From Nesterenkonia halotolerans (GTDB lineage: Bacteria > Actinomycetota > Actinomycetes > Actinomycetales > Micrococcaceae): a DNA stretch of 64,000 nt. Numbering within the stretch: position 1 is the stretch's first letter; every line of letters begins with the position of its first letter. The stretch spans positions 667,166 through 731,165 of the forward strand of contig NZ_JADBEE010000002.1 in assembly GCF_014874065.1 (NCBI RefSeq), written 5' to 3'. Positions 1 through 7,583 of this stretch are shown one piece after another. Below the pieces are notes generated by a model. It was not told where the DNA came from. It saw nothing but the letters and a program-made list of their open reading frames with translations, and made no database searches. Made by a program: the position numbers and the translations under genes.

Positions 1-31
1 TGGTGACACTTCCCAAGGAGGGCGATGCCCC

Positions 32-658
32 ATGATGGAGAACTTCCTGCGCCGCCCGCAGACCCCCGCCGAGCTGATCGCCGATGTGCTGCGCGCGTTC
101 GGGGTGTTCAGCGTCATCTTTGCCGCGGTGGTCTTCGACCTCACCGACGCCGGCATACTCGCCTTCGTCCTGCCGGCCGTCTTCGCCCCACGGTTCCTCG
201 GGACCAGGGCCGGGGCAGACATCACCTTGTCGTTGACGGTGCTCATCGCTGGATGGAGCAACGTGTGGGGGCTCTACGAGAGCGTCCCCGGGTGGGATCT
301 TGCCGTGCACTTCGTCTGCACCGGTGTCCTCGCGGCGAGTCTGTGCCTGTTGCTGGGCCGGGTGCAGACGCTGCCTGCCCCGCGCAGCGCCCTGGCGACG
401 ACGACGCTCGGCATCACGCTGACCACCGCATTCGGGCTCGCGCTGAGCGCGATCTGGGAGATGGTGGAATGGGTCGGCTTCGTCTATGTCACCCAGGGGA
501 TCAACGTCGATTACACAGACACCATCGGTGACATGGCCGCCGGGGGACTCGGAGCCCTGTGCGCCGGACTGTTCCTGACCTTCTTCGGCCGCTTCGACGG
601 GGAGCGGGACACCCCGCACCGGAGGCCCCGCACAGTACCCCGCGCCACGTCCACCTAG
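32..658 (+). CDS. Polytopic membrane protein, YjdF/DUF2238-like
   Basis: This 208-residue protein has about six hydrophobic segments and no signal peptide. Polar motifs inside the membrane regions are GWDLAVH (about residues 89-95), IWEMVEW (about 141-147) and DTIGDMAAGGLGAL (about 166-179). This W-D-x3-H, E-x2-E and D-x3-D pattern resembles the YjdF/DUF2238 membrane family, whose biochemical role is unknown. The ATG at 32 follows AAGGAGGG at 15-22; the next codon is also ATG. The gene is followed by an FAD oxidoreductase and a photolyase-like gene on the same strand, so a shared light or redox role is possible but only inferred. Confidence 0.75.
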   Translation: MMENFLRRPQTPAELIADVLRAFGVFSVIFAAVVFDLTDAGILAFVLPAVFAPRFLGTRAGADITLSLTVLIAGWSNVWGLYESVPGWDLAVHFVCTGVLAASLCLLLGRVQTLPAPRSALATTTLGITLTTAFGLALSAIWEMVEWVGFVYVTQGINVDYTDTIGDMAAGGLGALCAGLFLTFFGRFDGERDTPHRRPRTVPRATST

Positions 659-661
659 AAT
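656..661 (+). promoter_or_regulatory. Candidate -10 element overlapping a stop codon
   Basis: TAGAAT lies 27 bases before the oxidoreductase start at 689. Its first three bases are the stop codon of the preceding membrane-protein gene. It would give a short leader carrying the GGAGGG ribosome site just before 689. No clear -35 is visible. Confidence 0.35.
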
Positions 662-688
662 GACCACCACGCCACCGGAGGGAGCGTC

Positions 689-1966
689 ATGGACGCTGAC
701 GTCATCGTGATCGGAGCCGGACTCGCCGGCCTGCAGGCTGCTCGACGCCTCCAACGTCTGGGCCACGCCGTCGCGGTGCTCGAAGCCGGAGACGCCGTGG
801 GCGGCCGGGTGCGCACCGACGTCGTCGACGGCTTCCGCTGCGACCGAGGCTTTCAGGTGTTGAACCCCGCCTACTCCGCCGTGCGGGAATGGATCGACGT
901 CCCGGCGCTGGGGCTGCAGCGGTTCGGCGTCGGCGCCGTCATCCGGAACGGGCGGCGCACCACCACCCTGGCGCATCCGCTGCGCCATCCCCAGCACGCC
1001 TTGGCCACCCTGCGCAGCCGCCACACCCCGACCACAGACCTGCTCGCCCTGGCACGCTGGATCGCCCCGGGCCTTCCCCGCCTCCCGGGGGTCCGCGGCT
1101 CCTCGACCCAGGACCTGGACCGGACGCTCGATGCCTCGCTGGACGCGGTGGGCCTGACGGGCCGGCTGCGCCGCGACGTGCTCGACACCTTCCTGGCCGG
1201 GGTCCTCGCCGACAGCACCGGAGAGAACTCCGCGGCCTACGTGCGCATGCTGGTCCGCTACTTCGCCCTGGGCACGCCCGGGCTGCCCCAGGAGGGCATG
1301 CAGGCGCTGCCCGAACAGATGGCCGGATCGCTGGGGGACTCGGTGCGACTGCGCACCGCCGCCAGGGACCTGCGGCACAGCGGCACTGGCGTCGAGGTCA
1401 GCACCGACAGTGGCACGCTTCGTGCACGCGCCGCCGTCGTCGCGGTCGGGGTGGAGCAGCTGGGGGAACTGGGCGGAGACCTCGCCGATCACCCGGCCGG
1501 GGAGACCCATGGCCTGACCACCTGGTGGTTCCGCGCCCCAGAGCTGCCTCGGTCCGGACCGTTCCTGATGCTCGACGCCTCGCGCCCAGGCGGCGGACCC
1601 GCGGGGCCGATCTGGAACACCGCTGTGGTCTCCCAGGCAGCGCCCTCCTACGCCCCGGCGGGAGAGCACCTCATCCAGGCGACCACGCTGCTGGACCGTC
1701 CCGACGGGCTCGCGGAAGAGGCCGCCGTGCGCCGTGACCTCGAACGGCTCTACCAGACCTCCACCCGGGACTGGGAGATGCTCATCCATCACGTGGTCCC
1801 GCACACGCTGCCCGCGATGCCTCCGCCGCTGGTGGACCAGGGGCCGGAACGCATCGGGCAGCGCATCCTGGTGGCCGGAGATCACCGGGAGAACGGCTCC
1901 ATCCAAGGGGCGATGGTCTCGGGCGACCGGGCCGCACGGACCGTGTCGAGGCTCCTCGCGGCGTGA
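689..1966 (+). CDS. FAD-dependent amine-oxidase-type oxidoreductase
   Basis: This 425-residue flavoprotein belongs to the amine oxidase/phytoene desaturase superfamily. The N-terminal dinucleotide-binding motif VIVIGAGLAGLQAARRL starts at residue 5, followed by an acidic beta-2 end (LEAGDAVGGRVRT). A C-terminal FAD motif reads ILVAGDHRENGSIQGAMVSG near residue 395-415. The substrate cannot be read from sequence. The ATG has GGAGGGAG just upstream. Its stop overlaps the photolyase-like start by four bases (GTGA), so the two are translationally coupled. Flavin oxidoreductases of this kind next to photolyase/cryptochrome genes suggest a common light-related module, which is inference. Confidence 0.85.
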   Translation: MDADVIVIGAGLAGLQAARRLQRLGHAVAVLEAGDAVGGRVRTDVVDGFRCDRGFQVLNPAYSAVREWIDVPALGLQRFGVGAVIRNGRRTTTLAHPLRHPQHALATLRSRHTPTTDLLALARWIAPGLPRLPGVRGSSTQDLDRTLDASLDAVGLTGRLRRDVLDTFLAGVLADSTGENSAAYVRMLVRYFALGTPGLPQEGMQALPEQMAGSLGDSVRLRTAARDLRHSGTGVEVSTDSGTLRARAAVVAVGVEQLGELGGDLADHPAGETHGLTTWWFRAPELPRSGPFLMLDASRPGGGPAGPIWNTAVVSQAAPSYAPAGEHLIQATTLLDRPDGLAEEAAVRRDLERLYQTSTRDWEMLIHHVVPHTLPAMPPPLVDQGPERIGQRILVAGDHRENGSIQGAMVSGDRAARTVSRLLAA

Positions 1967-3606
1967 CCGGGCCTGAGCTGCGCCTGGTCCTGCCGCACCA
2001 GCTCTTCGCAGAGCATCTCCAGGCCCCGGCGGACACCGCGTTCGTGCTCCTCGAGCATGATCTGCTGTTCCGGCAATACCGCTTCCACGCCCAGAAGCTG
2101 GTGCTGCACCGAGCCTCGATGGCCCACTTCGCGCGCAGCCTGCGCCGGCGCGGGTTCGCGGTGGAGGTCCTGGGCAGCGAGGCTTCGCGCAGCTCGCATG
2201 AGCAGCTGGCCGCCCTGATCGCGGAGCTGCGCCCCGCGCGCGTGACTCTCTTCGACGTGGTCGATGACTGGTTGGAGCAGCAGCTGTTCGCGGCGCTCGC
2301 GGAGGGTGGCTGCCAGCTCCGTGCGGAAGACGTCCTGGAGACCCCGAACTTCCTCACCAGCCGGGCGCAGATCCAGGAGTGGTTCGCCCAGCACGACAGC
2401 CGCATGCATGACTTCTATGTGTGGCAGCGTCGGCGGCTGAACCTCCTGGTGGACGCTGAGGGGGAACCGGTGGGTGGTAGATGGTCCTTCGACTCCGAGA
2501 ACCGCAAGAAGCTTCCACGCGGCTACACCCCTGCTGTGGTGAGTCGCTTCGCGGACCACTCGGTGGTGCAGCGGGAGCCGATGTTCGACCTCGAAGCCCT
2601 CATGGGTCAGCCCGAGAAGAACGACGACGGCGGCGCTGCCAGCGGCCAGGCGGCCGACAGTCCTGACGCCGGCCAGAGCGACGACGACGGCGCGGCGGAG
2701 GACGTCGCTGCCGCCATCGCCTGGGTGACCGAGGAGTTCCCCGACGCCCCGGGCGACCCGACGCAGTTCGCCTGGCCGATCACCGCCGAGGACGCCCGCG
2801 CGCACCTGCAGGAGTTCGTCCGTGACCGGCTCGATGACTTCGGACCCTATGAGGACGCGATCTCCGCGGAGCACCCGTTCATCGCGCACGGCCTGCTGAC
2901 ACCGCCGCTGAACATCGGGCTGCTGGACCCGCGGGAGGTGGTCCAGGCCGTGCTCGATGGCGCCCGAAAGGACACCCCGCTGGCCTCCGTGGAGGGTTTC
3001 CTGCGGCAGGTCATCGGCTGGCGAGAATACATGCGGGCCACCTACCGGGTCCGTGGCCGCGGACTGCGCAGCGCCAATCGGCTCAGCCACCACAACAGGC
3101 TGGGGGAGGGGTGGTGGGACGCGAGCACCGGCCTGGCGCCCGTGGACCTGGTGATCTCACGGGTGCTGGCCACCGGGTATGCCCACCACATCGAGCGGCT
3201 CATGGTGCTCGGCAATGCGATGTCCCTGCTGCGGATCGACCCGGAGCAGGTCTACGAATGGTTCATGGAGCTCTTCGTCGACGCCTATGACTGGGTCATG
3301 GTCCCCAACGTCTACGCGATGAGCCAGTTCGCCGCCGGTGAGGCGATCACCACCAAGCCCTATGTCTCCGGCAGCAACTACCTTCGCAAGATGTCAGACC
3401 TGTCCTCCGGAGACTGGACGGCCGACTGGGACGGGCTCTACTGGACCTTCATCCGGGATCACCGTGAGATCTTCGCCGCCAATCCGCGCGCGAAGATGGT
3501 CGTGTCCCTGCTGGAGCGGATGGAGCAGGACACGCGAGCAGACCACCATCGCCGAGCGGGCGCGCTGCTGGAGCCCTCCCAGCCGACGCGGCTGCTGCGC
3601 CCCTAA
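1963..3606 (+). CDS. Photolyase/cryptochrome of the FeS-BCP (PhrB) family, lacking the Fe-S cysteines
   Basis: This 547-residue protein has the deoxyribodipyrimidine photolyase-related fold: an N-terminal antenna domain (about 1-130) and a C-terminal FAD domain with IGWREYMRATYR, YAHHIERLMVLGNAM and VDAYDWVMVPNVYAMSQFA. Known family members bind FAD and repair (6-4) photoproducts or act as light receptors. Two oddities are visible. The protein has a single cysteine (about residue 117), so the four cysteines that bind the 4Fe-4S cluster in PhrB/CryB are absent; the usual C-x2-C segment is replaced by LSSGDWTADWDG at about 480-491. Residues 215-247 form a Gly/Asp/Ala-rich low-complexity insert, which explains the extra length. 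The GTG start overlaps the upstream stop. Confidence 0.88.
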   Translation: MTGPELRLVLPHQLFAEHLQAPADTAFVLLEHDLLFRQYRFHAQKLVLHRASMAHFARSLRRRGFAVEVLGSEASRSSHEQLAALIAELRPARVTLFDVVDDWLEQQLFAALAEGGCQLRAEDVLETPNFLTSRAQIQEWFAQHDSRMHDFYVWQRRRLNLLVDAEGEPVGGRWSFDSENRKKLPRGYTPAVVSRFADHSVVQREPMFDLEALMGQPEKNDDGGAASGQAADSPDAGQSDDDGAAEDVAAAIAWVTEEFPDAPGDPTQFAWPITAEDARAHLQEFVRDRLDDFGPYEDAISAEHPFIAHGLLTPPLNIGLLDPREVVQAVLDGARKDTPLASVEGFLRQVIGWREYMRATYRVRGRGLRSANRLSHHNRLGEGWWDASTGLAPVDLVISRVLATGYAHHIERLMVLGNAMSLLRIDPEQVYEWFMELFVDAYDWVMVPNVYAMSQFAAGEAITTKPYVSGSNYLRKMSDLSSGDWTADWDGLYWTFIRDHREIFAANPRAKMVVSLLERMEQDTRADHHRRAGALLEPSQPTRLLRP

Positions 3607-3629
3607 GTGACCAAGGCCGACACCACCCC

Positions 3630-3659
3630 TTGACATGCAAGCAGCGACTTGCCTATGTT
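3630..3659 (+). promoter_or_regulatory. Promoter with embedded palindromic operator for the ArsR-type regulator
   Basis: TTGACA (3630-3635) and TATGTT (3654-3659) are separated by 18 bases. The start codon at 3666 lies at the expected transcription start, so the message is probably leaderless. Between the boxes is an inverted repeat, GCAAG (3637-3641) and CTTGC (3648-3652), placed where a bound repressor would block RNA polymerase. Autoregulation by the ArsR-type product is inferred. Confidence 0.6.
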
Positions 3660-3665
3660 GTGGCT

Positions 3666-3947
3666 GTGACCGACGTCTATAAGGCTCTCGCTGACGAGAC
3701 GCGGCGCGTACTGCTCGATGAGCTGCTCACGCGCGAGGAGCAGACGCTGTTCGAGCTGTGCACGAGGCTCGCGATGAATCACGATCTCACACCCTCCCGC
3801 CAGGCGATCTCCCAGCACCTGGACGTCCTCGAGGCGGCTGACCTCGTGCGCACCGAGCGCCGGGGCCGCTACAAACTCCACACGATCAACACGGCGCCAC
3901 TTGCCGAGATCCCCCAGCGGTGGCCCCAGCGAAAGGCCGCATCATGA
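3666..3947 (+). CDS. ArsR-family winged-helix transcriptional regulator
   Basis: The protein is about 93 residues when started at the GTG at 3666 (MTDVYKALADETRR), which matches the family N-terminus and a leaderless promoter. An upstream in-frame start at 3630 would fall inside the promoter and is rejected. The winged helix covers nearly the whole protein, with recognition region SRQAISQHLDVLEAADLV and wing RTERRGRYKLH. No metal-binding Cys-x-Cys pair is seen, so it is probably not an arsenic or metal sensor. It overlaps the glyoxalase-fold gene by ATGA, and together they form a small autoregulated operon. Confidence 0.85.
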   Translation: MTDVYKALADETRRVLLDELLTREEQTLFELCTRLAMNHDLTPSRQAISQHLDVLEAADLVRTERRGRYKLHTINTAPLAEIPQRWPQRKAAS

Positions 3948-4333
3948 AACTGCAGACCATCAGCATCTTCGTCGATGACCAGCAGCATGCGCTTGACTTC
4001 TACACCCACACCCTCGGTTTCACCGTCACCGCGGATGTGCCGATCGGTGAGCACCGTTGGCTGACCGTCGTGGATCCCGACCGGCCTGACGCCACAGAGA
4101 TCTCGCTCGAACCCAAGTCACACCCCGCCGCAGTGGCGTTCACCGCCGCGCTGGCGGCAGACGGCATCCCCATGTGCGTGCTCGGCGTCGAGAACGTGCA
4201 AGAGGTCCACGACCGGCTGAGCGCGCAGGGGGTCACCTTCACCCAACCGCCGACCGAGATGGGCCCCGTCACCATCGCCGTATTCGACGACACCTGCGGC
4301 AACTTCCTGCAGATCGCCCAGTACAACGGCTGA
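3944..4333 (+). CDS. VOC (glyoxalase/bleomycin-resistance fold) protein
   Basis: The protein is about 129 residues from the ATG at 3944, which overlaps the regulator stop. It has one vicinal-oxygen-chelate fold with the usual paired beta-alpha-beta-beta-beta modules: QTISIFVDDQQHALDFYTHTLGF at the start, a conserved GEHRWLTVVDP strand, and the end IAVFDDTCGNFLQIAQ. Such proteins may be metalloenzymes or drug- or metabolite-binding proteins; the substrate cannot be assigned. Coupling to an ArsR-type repressor implies induction by a small molecule. An upstream in-frame ATG at 3920 is less likely because it lies within the regulator gene. Confidence 0.85.
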   Translation: MKLQTISIFVDDQQHALDFYTHTLGFTVTADVPIGEHRWLTVVDPDRPDATEISLEPKSHPAAVAFTAALAADGIPMCVLGVENVQEVHDRLSAQGVTFTQPPTEMGPVTIAVFDDTCGNFLQIAQYNG

Positions 4334-4360
4334 GAAAACGCGAGAGGGGACCCGGCGTCC

Positions 4361-5035
4361 CTAGACCTGTCGGGCCGGCGTCGTTCCAGACCCGGGGGTC
4401 AATCCAGCATCCGGTGTCTGGTCCTCCACGTCCTGCAGGGCGGCGCTCCAGCTGCCGTAGCTTTTGCGCAGGCTCGGTCCCGACGGCAGGTCGCTGCGAC
4501 CCTCCTCCTGGCTGCGCCTCCGCCAGGCCAGATAGTTCTGGTAGCTCGTGCTGCCGCCCTTCCGCGCGGCGGCCCGGGCGAAGTCGCGGACCGCGGTGCG
4601 GTACTGCTCGGCGGTGAACCGGGCCCGGCCGAAACCTGAGGCCTGCGTCTTCGTGGAGGCGACCAGACCGGTTCGGACCAGTGCGCTGTTCCACGACCCC
4701 CCGGCGCGTTTCAGGATCGTCGTGGAACCCACCGGCCAGACGACTCGGCCTGCTGCGGAGCCGGTCTCGGCCAGGAACTCTCGACGCAGCGTGTCGTAGC
4801 GCTGCGCGGAGAGGGTCAGCGAAGAGTCCGCGTTCACCGCCTCCAGACCGGCTCGCACAACCTCCACCACGCGGGCCACGTGGTTTTCGGCGCCCTGGTG
4901 CGCCAGCAGCTTCGCCAGGGTCTCCGTCATCTCGGCCGGCAGCTCGGGGGCCTCGTTGCTCGGCACCCGGCCCGAGCCCACGGCGAAGAGCAGGCTTGCG
5001 GTGATGGCGCTCTCGGGGGCGGCTGGTGCAGCCAT
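4361..5035 (-). CDS. Protein with two homing-endonuclease-associated (HNH-repeat-like) motifs
   Basis: This 224-residue protein belongs to no functional family I can name. Two segments share the pattern seen in homing-endonuclease-associated repeats: GSTTILKRAGGSWNSALVR around residues 102-120 and GPSLRKSYGSWSAAL around 184-198, each preceded by a basic helix (YDTLRREF; YLAWRRRSQ). Such repeats bind DNA next to HNH nuclease domains, but no HNH motif is visible here, so a stand-alone DNA-binding role is plausible. The ATG at 5035 follows a GGAG-type ribosome site. Confidence 0.65.
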   Translation of the reverse strand: MAAPAAPESAITASLLFAVGSGRVPSNEAPELPAEMTETLAKLLAHQGAENHVARVVEVVRAGLEAVNADSSLTLSAQRYDTLRREFLAETGSAAGRVVWPVGSTTILKRAGGSWNSALVRTGLVASTKTQASGFGRARFTAEQYRTAVRDFARAAARKGGSTSYQNYLAWRRRSQEEGRSDLPSGPSLRKSYGSWSAALQDVEDQTPDAGLTPGSGTTPARQV

Positions 5036-5096
5036 GATCTCTCACTCTCCGGTCGGGGAAGGGGCGGGGGGCGGCGGCTATATCGAGGGTCACTTC

Positions 5097-5813
5097 TCAG
5101 GGGGTCAGTGACCCGGCCAGAGCGGATTCCACCGCGGCCGGGTCTCCGCTGACCTGAAGGCCCGGAAGGCTTCGACGGCCCCAGAGCAGCAGAGCCAGCT
5201 CCTGAGCGGGCCCCGTGACCAGGCTGGACTCCGCGGTGCCGGTCTGACCGGGGATGACCCAGCGCCGTTCGGCATTCTCGGCGTGGAGCGCGAATCCCTG
5301 CATGGGCGGCTCGGCGCGGCCCAGCCGGAGCTGGCGCGGGTGCATCACCTGCACCACCTCGTCCACACAGTCGGCCCAGGTCGCAGCAGACACCGGCGGC
5401 GGCTGTACCCCCGCCGCCTGGCCGAGGTCCCACAGGTGGATGAGCGTCTCATGGGCCTGACGACGGTGCCAGAACGACGCCGGCCCCTCCTCTTCGAAAG
5501 TCCGACACCGGTGATCCGGAGGCACCTCGCTGAACGCAGACCGAAGCGCCTCCGCGCAGGCGGCGTAGCGCCAGACCAGAGTCTCGGAGTCGGGGAGCTC
5601 AGCGGGCGTGGCGGGAGGATTCTGCTTCTCGCCGCGGACTCGACCGGCTGCCCAGAGGTGCACCGAACCCAGATGTTCCGCGAGTTCACGGACGGTCCAG
5701 TCCCCGCACCCCGGCACAGGCGCCGCAGGGTCGGTGGTGCCGAGAAGGCGCGCGAAGGCTTCCTGCAGCGCGCTCAGGCGAGCGCGATGGTCGGGCTCCT
5801 CGAAATCGTCCAT
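5097..5813 (-). CDS. DinB/MDMPI-fold protein (maleylpyruvate isomerase family)
   Basis: This 238-residue protein resembles the mycothiol-dependent maleylpyruvate isomerase N-terminal domain family, which is abundant in actinobacteria. The features are WTVRELAEHLGSVHLWAAGR near residue 43-62 and RRQAHETLIHLWDLG near 118-132. The histidines in these helices are the expected metal ligands of the four-helix bundle. A beta-rich C-terminal segment follows. Mycothiol dependence is inferred from the family only. The start codon lies 24 bases from that of the divergent TSUP permease, and both appear to use one shared -10 element. Confidence 0.75.
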   Translation of the reverse strand: MDDFEEPDHRARLSALQEAFARLLGTTDPAAPVPGCGDWTVRELAEHLGSVHLWAAGRVRGEKQNPPATPAELPDSETLVWRYAACAEALRSAFSEVPPDHRCRTFEEEGPASFWHRRQAHETLIHLWDLGQAAGVQPPPVSAATWADCVDEVVQVMHPRQLRLGRAEPPMQGFALHAENAERRWVIPGQTGTAESSLVTGPAQELALLLWGRRSLPGLQVSGDPAAVESALAGSLTP

Positions 5814-5821
5814 GCGCGGAG

Positions 5822-5829
5822 TCTATAGG
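5822..5829. promoter_or_regulatory. Shared symmetric -10 for two divergent leaderless genes
   Basis: TCTATAGG contains the palindrome CTATAG at 5823-5828. Read on the plus strand, TATAGG (5824-5829) is 8 bases before the ATG at 5838. Read on the minus strand, TATAGA (5827-5822) is 8 bases before the ATG at 5813. The layout is exactly symmetric about 5825.5, so both genes should be transcribed leaderless from overlapping -10 elements and should compete for polymerase. Confidence 0.6.
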
Positions 5830-5837
5830 CTGGCCCG

Positions 5838-6605
5838 ATGGTCGAATTGGATGCGCTCAGCTGGGTGCTGCTCGGGCTGGGTGCCCTGGTGGTGGGCCTG
5901 TCCAAGACTGCGCTGCCCGGAGGCGGCACCCTCGCCGTCGTCCTCTTCGCCATGGCGCTGCCGGCCAGGGAGTCCACGGCCGCGCTGCTGGTGCTGCTGC
6001 TGGTCGGAGACCTGTTCGCCGTCTGGATGTACCGGCGCACCGTGGACTGGGCGATCCTGCGTCGCCTGATCTGGCCGGTGCTCCTAGGCGTCGCCGTCGG
6101 CACGGTCTTTCTCGGTCTGGCCTCGGACGGAGCGGTGCGGCGGGTGATCGGCGCGATCCTGCTGGGACTGCTCCTGCTCACGCTGCTGCGCCGACGCGGG
6201 CAGTCCAAGGCCCATGCTCCGGCAACGGGCGAGGCAAGCGGCCCGGCGAAGCCTGGGCGGATCGCGGGTTATGGCTACGGCTGGCTCGGCGGGTTCACCA
6301 CGATGGTGGCCAACGCCGGCGGCCCCGTGATGAGCATGTACATGCTGGCGATGCGACTGGAGGTGAAGACCTTCCTCGGCACGGCCGCCTACTTCTTCTT
6401 CGTGGTGAACCTGGTGAAGGTCCCCTTCCAGGTCGGCCTCGGTCTGCTGGATTGGGACACGCTGAGGATCGTCGGGGTGCTGGTGCCGCTGGTGGTGCTG
6501 GCGGCCTTCATCGGGCGGTGGGTGGCCGAGCGCATCTCGCAGACGCTCTTTGAACGCCTGGTCCTGGTGCTCACAGCCATCGGTGCGGTGAACCTGCTGC
6601 TCTGA
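5838..6605 (+). CDS. TSUP (TauE/SafE) family permease
   Basis: This 255-residue protein has about eight hydrophobic segments and the N-terminal TSUP repeat feature GLSKTALPGGGTLAV near residue 20-34. The second repeat begins near GYGWLGGFTTMVANAGGPVMS (about 149-169). TSUP proteins export or import small organic sulfur or carboxylate anions such as sulfite or sulfoacetate; the substrate here is unknown. The start is leaderless from the shared -10 element with the divergent MDMPI-fold gene. Confidence 0.85.
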   Translation: MVELDALSWVLLGLGALVVGLSKTALPGGGTLAVVLFAMALPARESTAALLVLLLVGDLFAVWMYRRTVDWAILRRLIWPVLLGVAVGTVFLGLASDGAVRRVIGAILLGLLLLTLLRRRGQSKAHAPATGEASGPAKPGRIAGYGYGWLGGFTTMVANAGGPVMSMYMLAMRLEVKTFLGTAAYFFFVVNLVKVPFQVGLGLLDWDTLRIVGVLVPLVVLAAFIGRWVAERISQTLFERLVLVLTAIGAVNLLL

Positions 6606-6647
6606 CGCGGGGCCAGCCGAACCGGGGTGAGGCATAGGATCGGAGCC

Positions 6648-7583
6648 ATGACTTCTCTCACCGGCACCGACATCTTTGAACTCTGCCTGGGTGGAAACAC
6701 CTTCGGCTGGACCAGCGACCGGGACGCCTCCTTCCAGGTGCTCGACTCCTTCACCGCCGCGGGCGGGAACTTCATCGACACCGCCGACAGCTATTCGGCC
6801 TGGGTGGAGGGCAACAGCGGGGGAGAGTCTGAGACCATCATCGGGCAGTGGCTGGCGGCCCGGGGCGGGCGGGACGACGTCGTCCTGGCCACCAAGGTCA
6901 GTCAGCATCCGGAGTTCAAGGGACTGTCGGGGTCAAACGTGAAGGCCGCCGCCGAGGCGTCGCTGCGCCGTCTGGGCACCGACCACATCGACCTCTACTA
7001 CGCGCACTTCGACGACGCGGACACCCCGCTCGAGGAGACCGTCGGCGCCTTCGAGGAGCTCGTCGCGGCCGGCACGATCCGCGCCGTCGGAATCTCGAAC
7101 TACAGCGCCGCGCGTGTACGTGAATGGTTCGAGATCGCGCGGCGGGAAGGCTTCACGCTGCCCGTGGCGCTGCAGCCGCACTACAACCTCGTGAACCGCA
7201 GTGACTACGAGTCTGAGCTGGACGCGGTGGCTCGCACCGAAGACCTGGCCGTGGTGCCGTACTTCTCACTGGCAGCGGGCTTCCTGACCGGGAAGTACCG
7301 CACCCGAGAGGACCTGGAAGGTGCTGCCCGGGCAGGCATGGCGGGCAAGTACGTCTCTGCTGAAGGCATCGCCGTGCTGGAGACCCTGGACGAGATCGCC
7401 CACCGCCACGATGTTGCGATCCCCACCGTGGCGCTGGCCTGGCTGCGTTCCCGGGATCAGATCGCAGCGCCCATCGCCAGTGCGCGCACGCCCGAGCAGC
7501 TCACGGCCCTGCTGGCCGGCGCCCGGCTCGAGCTCTCAGCGGAGGACGCGGAGCAGCTCAGCAGAGTCTCCGCCGGCTTCTAG
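6648..7583 (+). CDS. Aldo/keto reductase, about 311 residues
   Basis: This is an NADPH-dependent TIM-barrel oxidoreductase of the aldo/keto reductase superfamily. Catalytic-tetrad positions are visible: Asp and Tyr in FIDTADSYSAW (about residues 44-54), Lys in VLATKVSQH, and His in YYAHFDD. The cofactor-binding end is APIASARTPEQL. I chose the ATG at 6648 over the upstream in-frame GTG at 6627 because TAGGAT at 6635-6640 forms a leaderless -10 seven bases before it. Its stop overlaps the convergent YbdK-type gene by four bases. The substrate is unknown. Confidence 0.85.
   Translation: MTSLTGTDIFELCLGGNTFGWTSDRDASFQVLDSFTAAGGNFIDTADSYSAWVEGNSGGESETIIGQWLAARGGRDDVVLATKVSQHPEFKGLSGSNVKAAAEASLRRLGTDHIDLYYAHFDDADTPLEETVGAFEELVAAGTIRAVGISNYSAARVREWFEIARREGFTLPVALQPHYNLVNRSDYESELDAVARTEDLAVVPYFSLAAGFLTGKYRTREDLEGAARAGMAGKYVSAEGIAVLETLDEIAHRHDVAIPTVALAWLRSRDQIAAPIASARTPEQLTALLAGARLELSAEDAEQLSRVSAGF

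Noticed and set aside
1882..3093. A 403-codon minus-strand frame opposite the photolyase-like gene
   Set aside because: It is a shadow of plus-strand codons; the plus-strand protein has clear family motifs.
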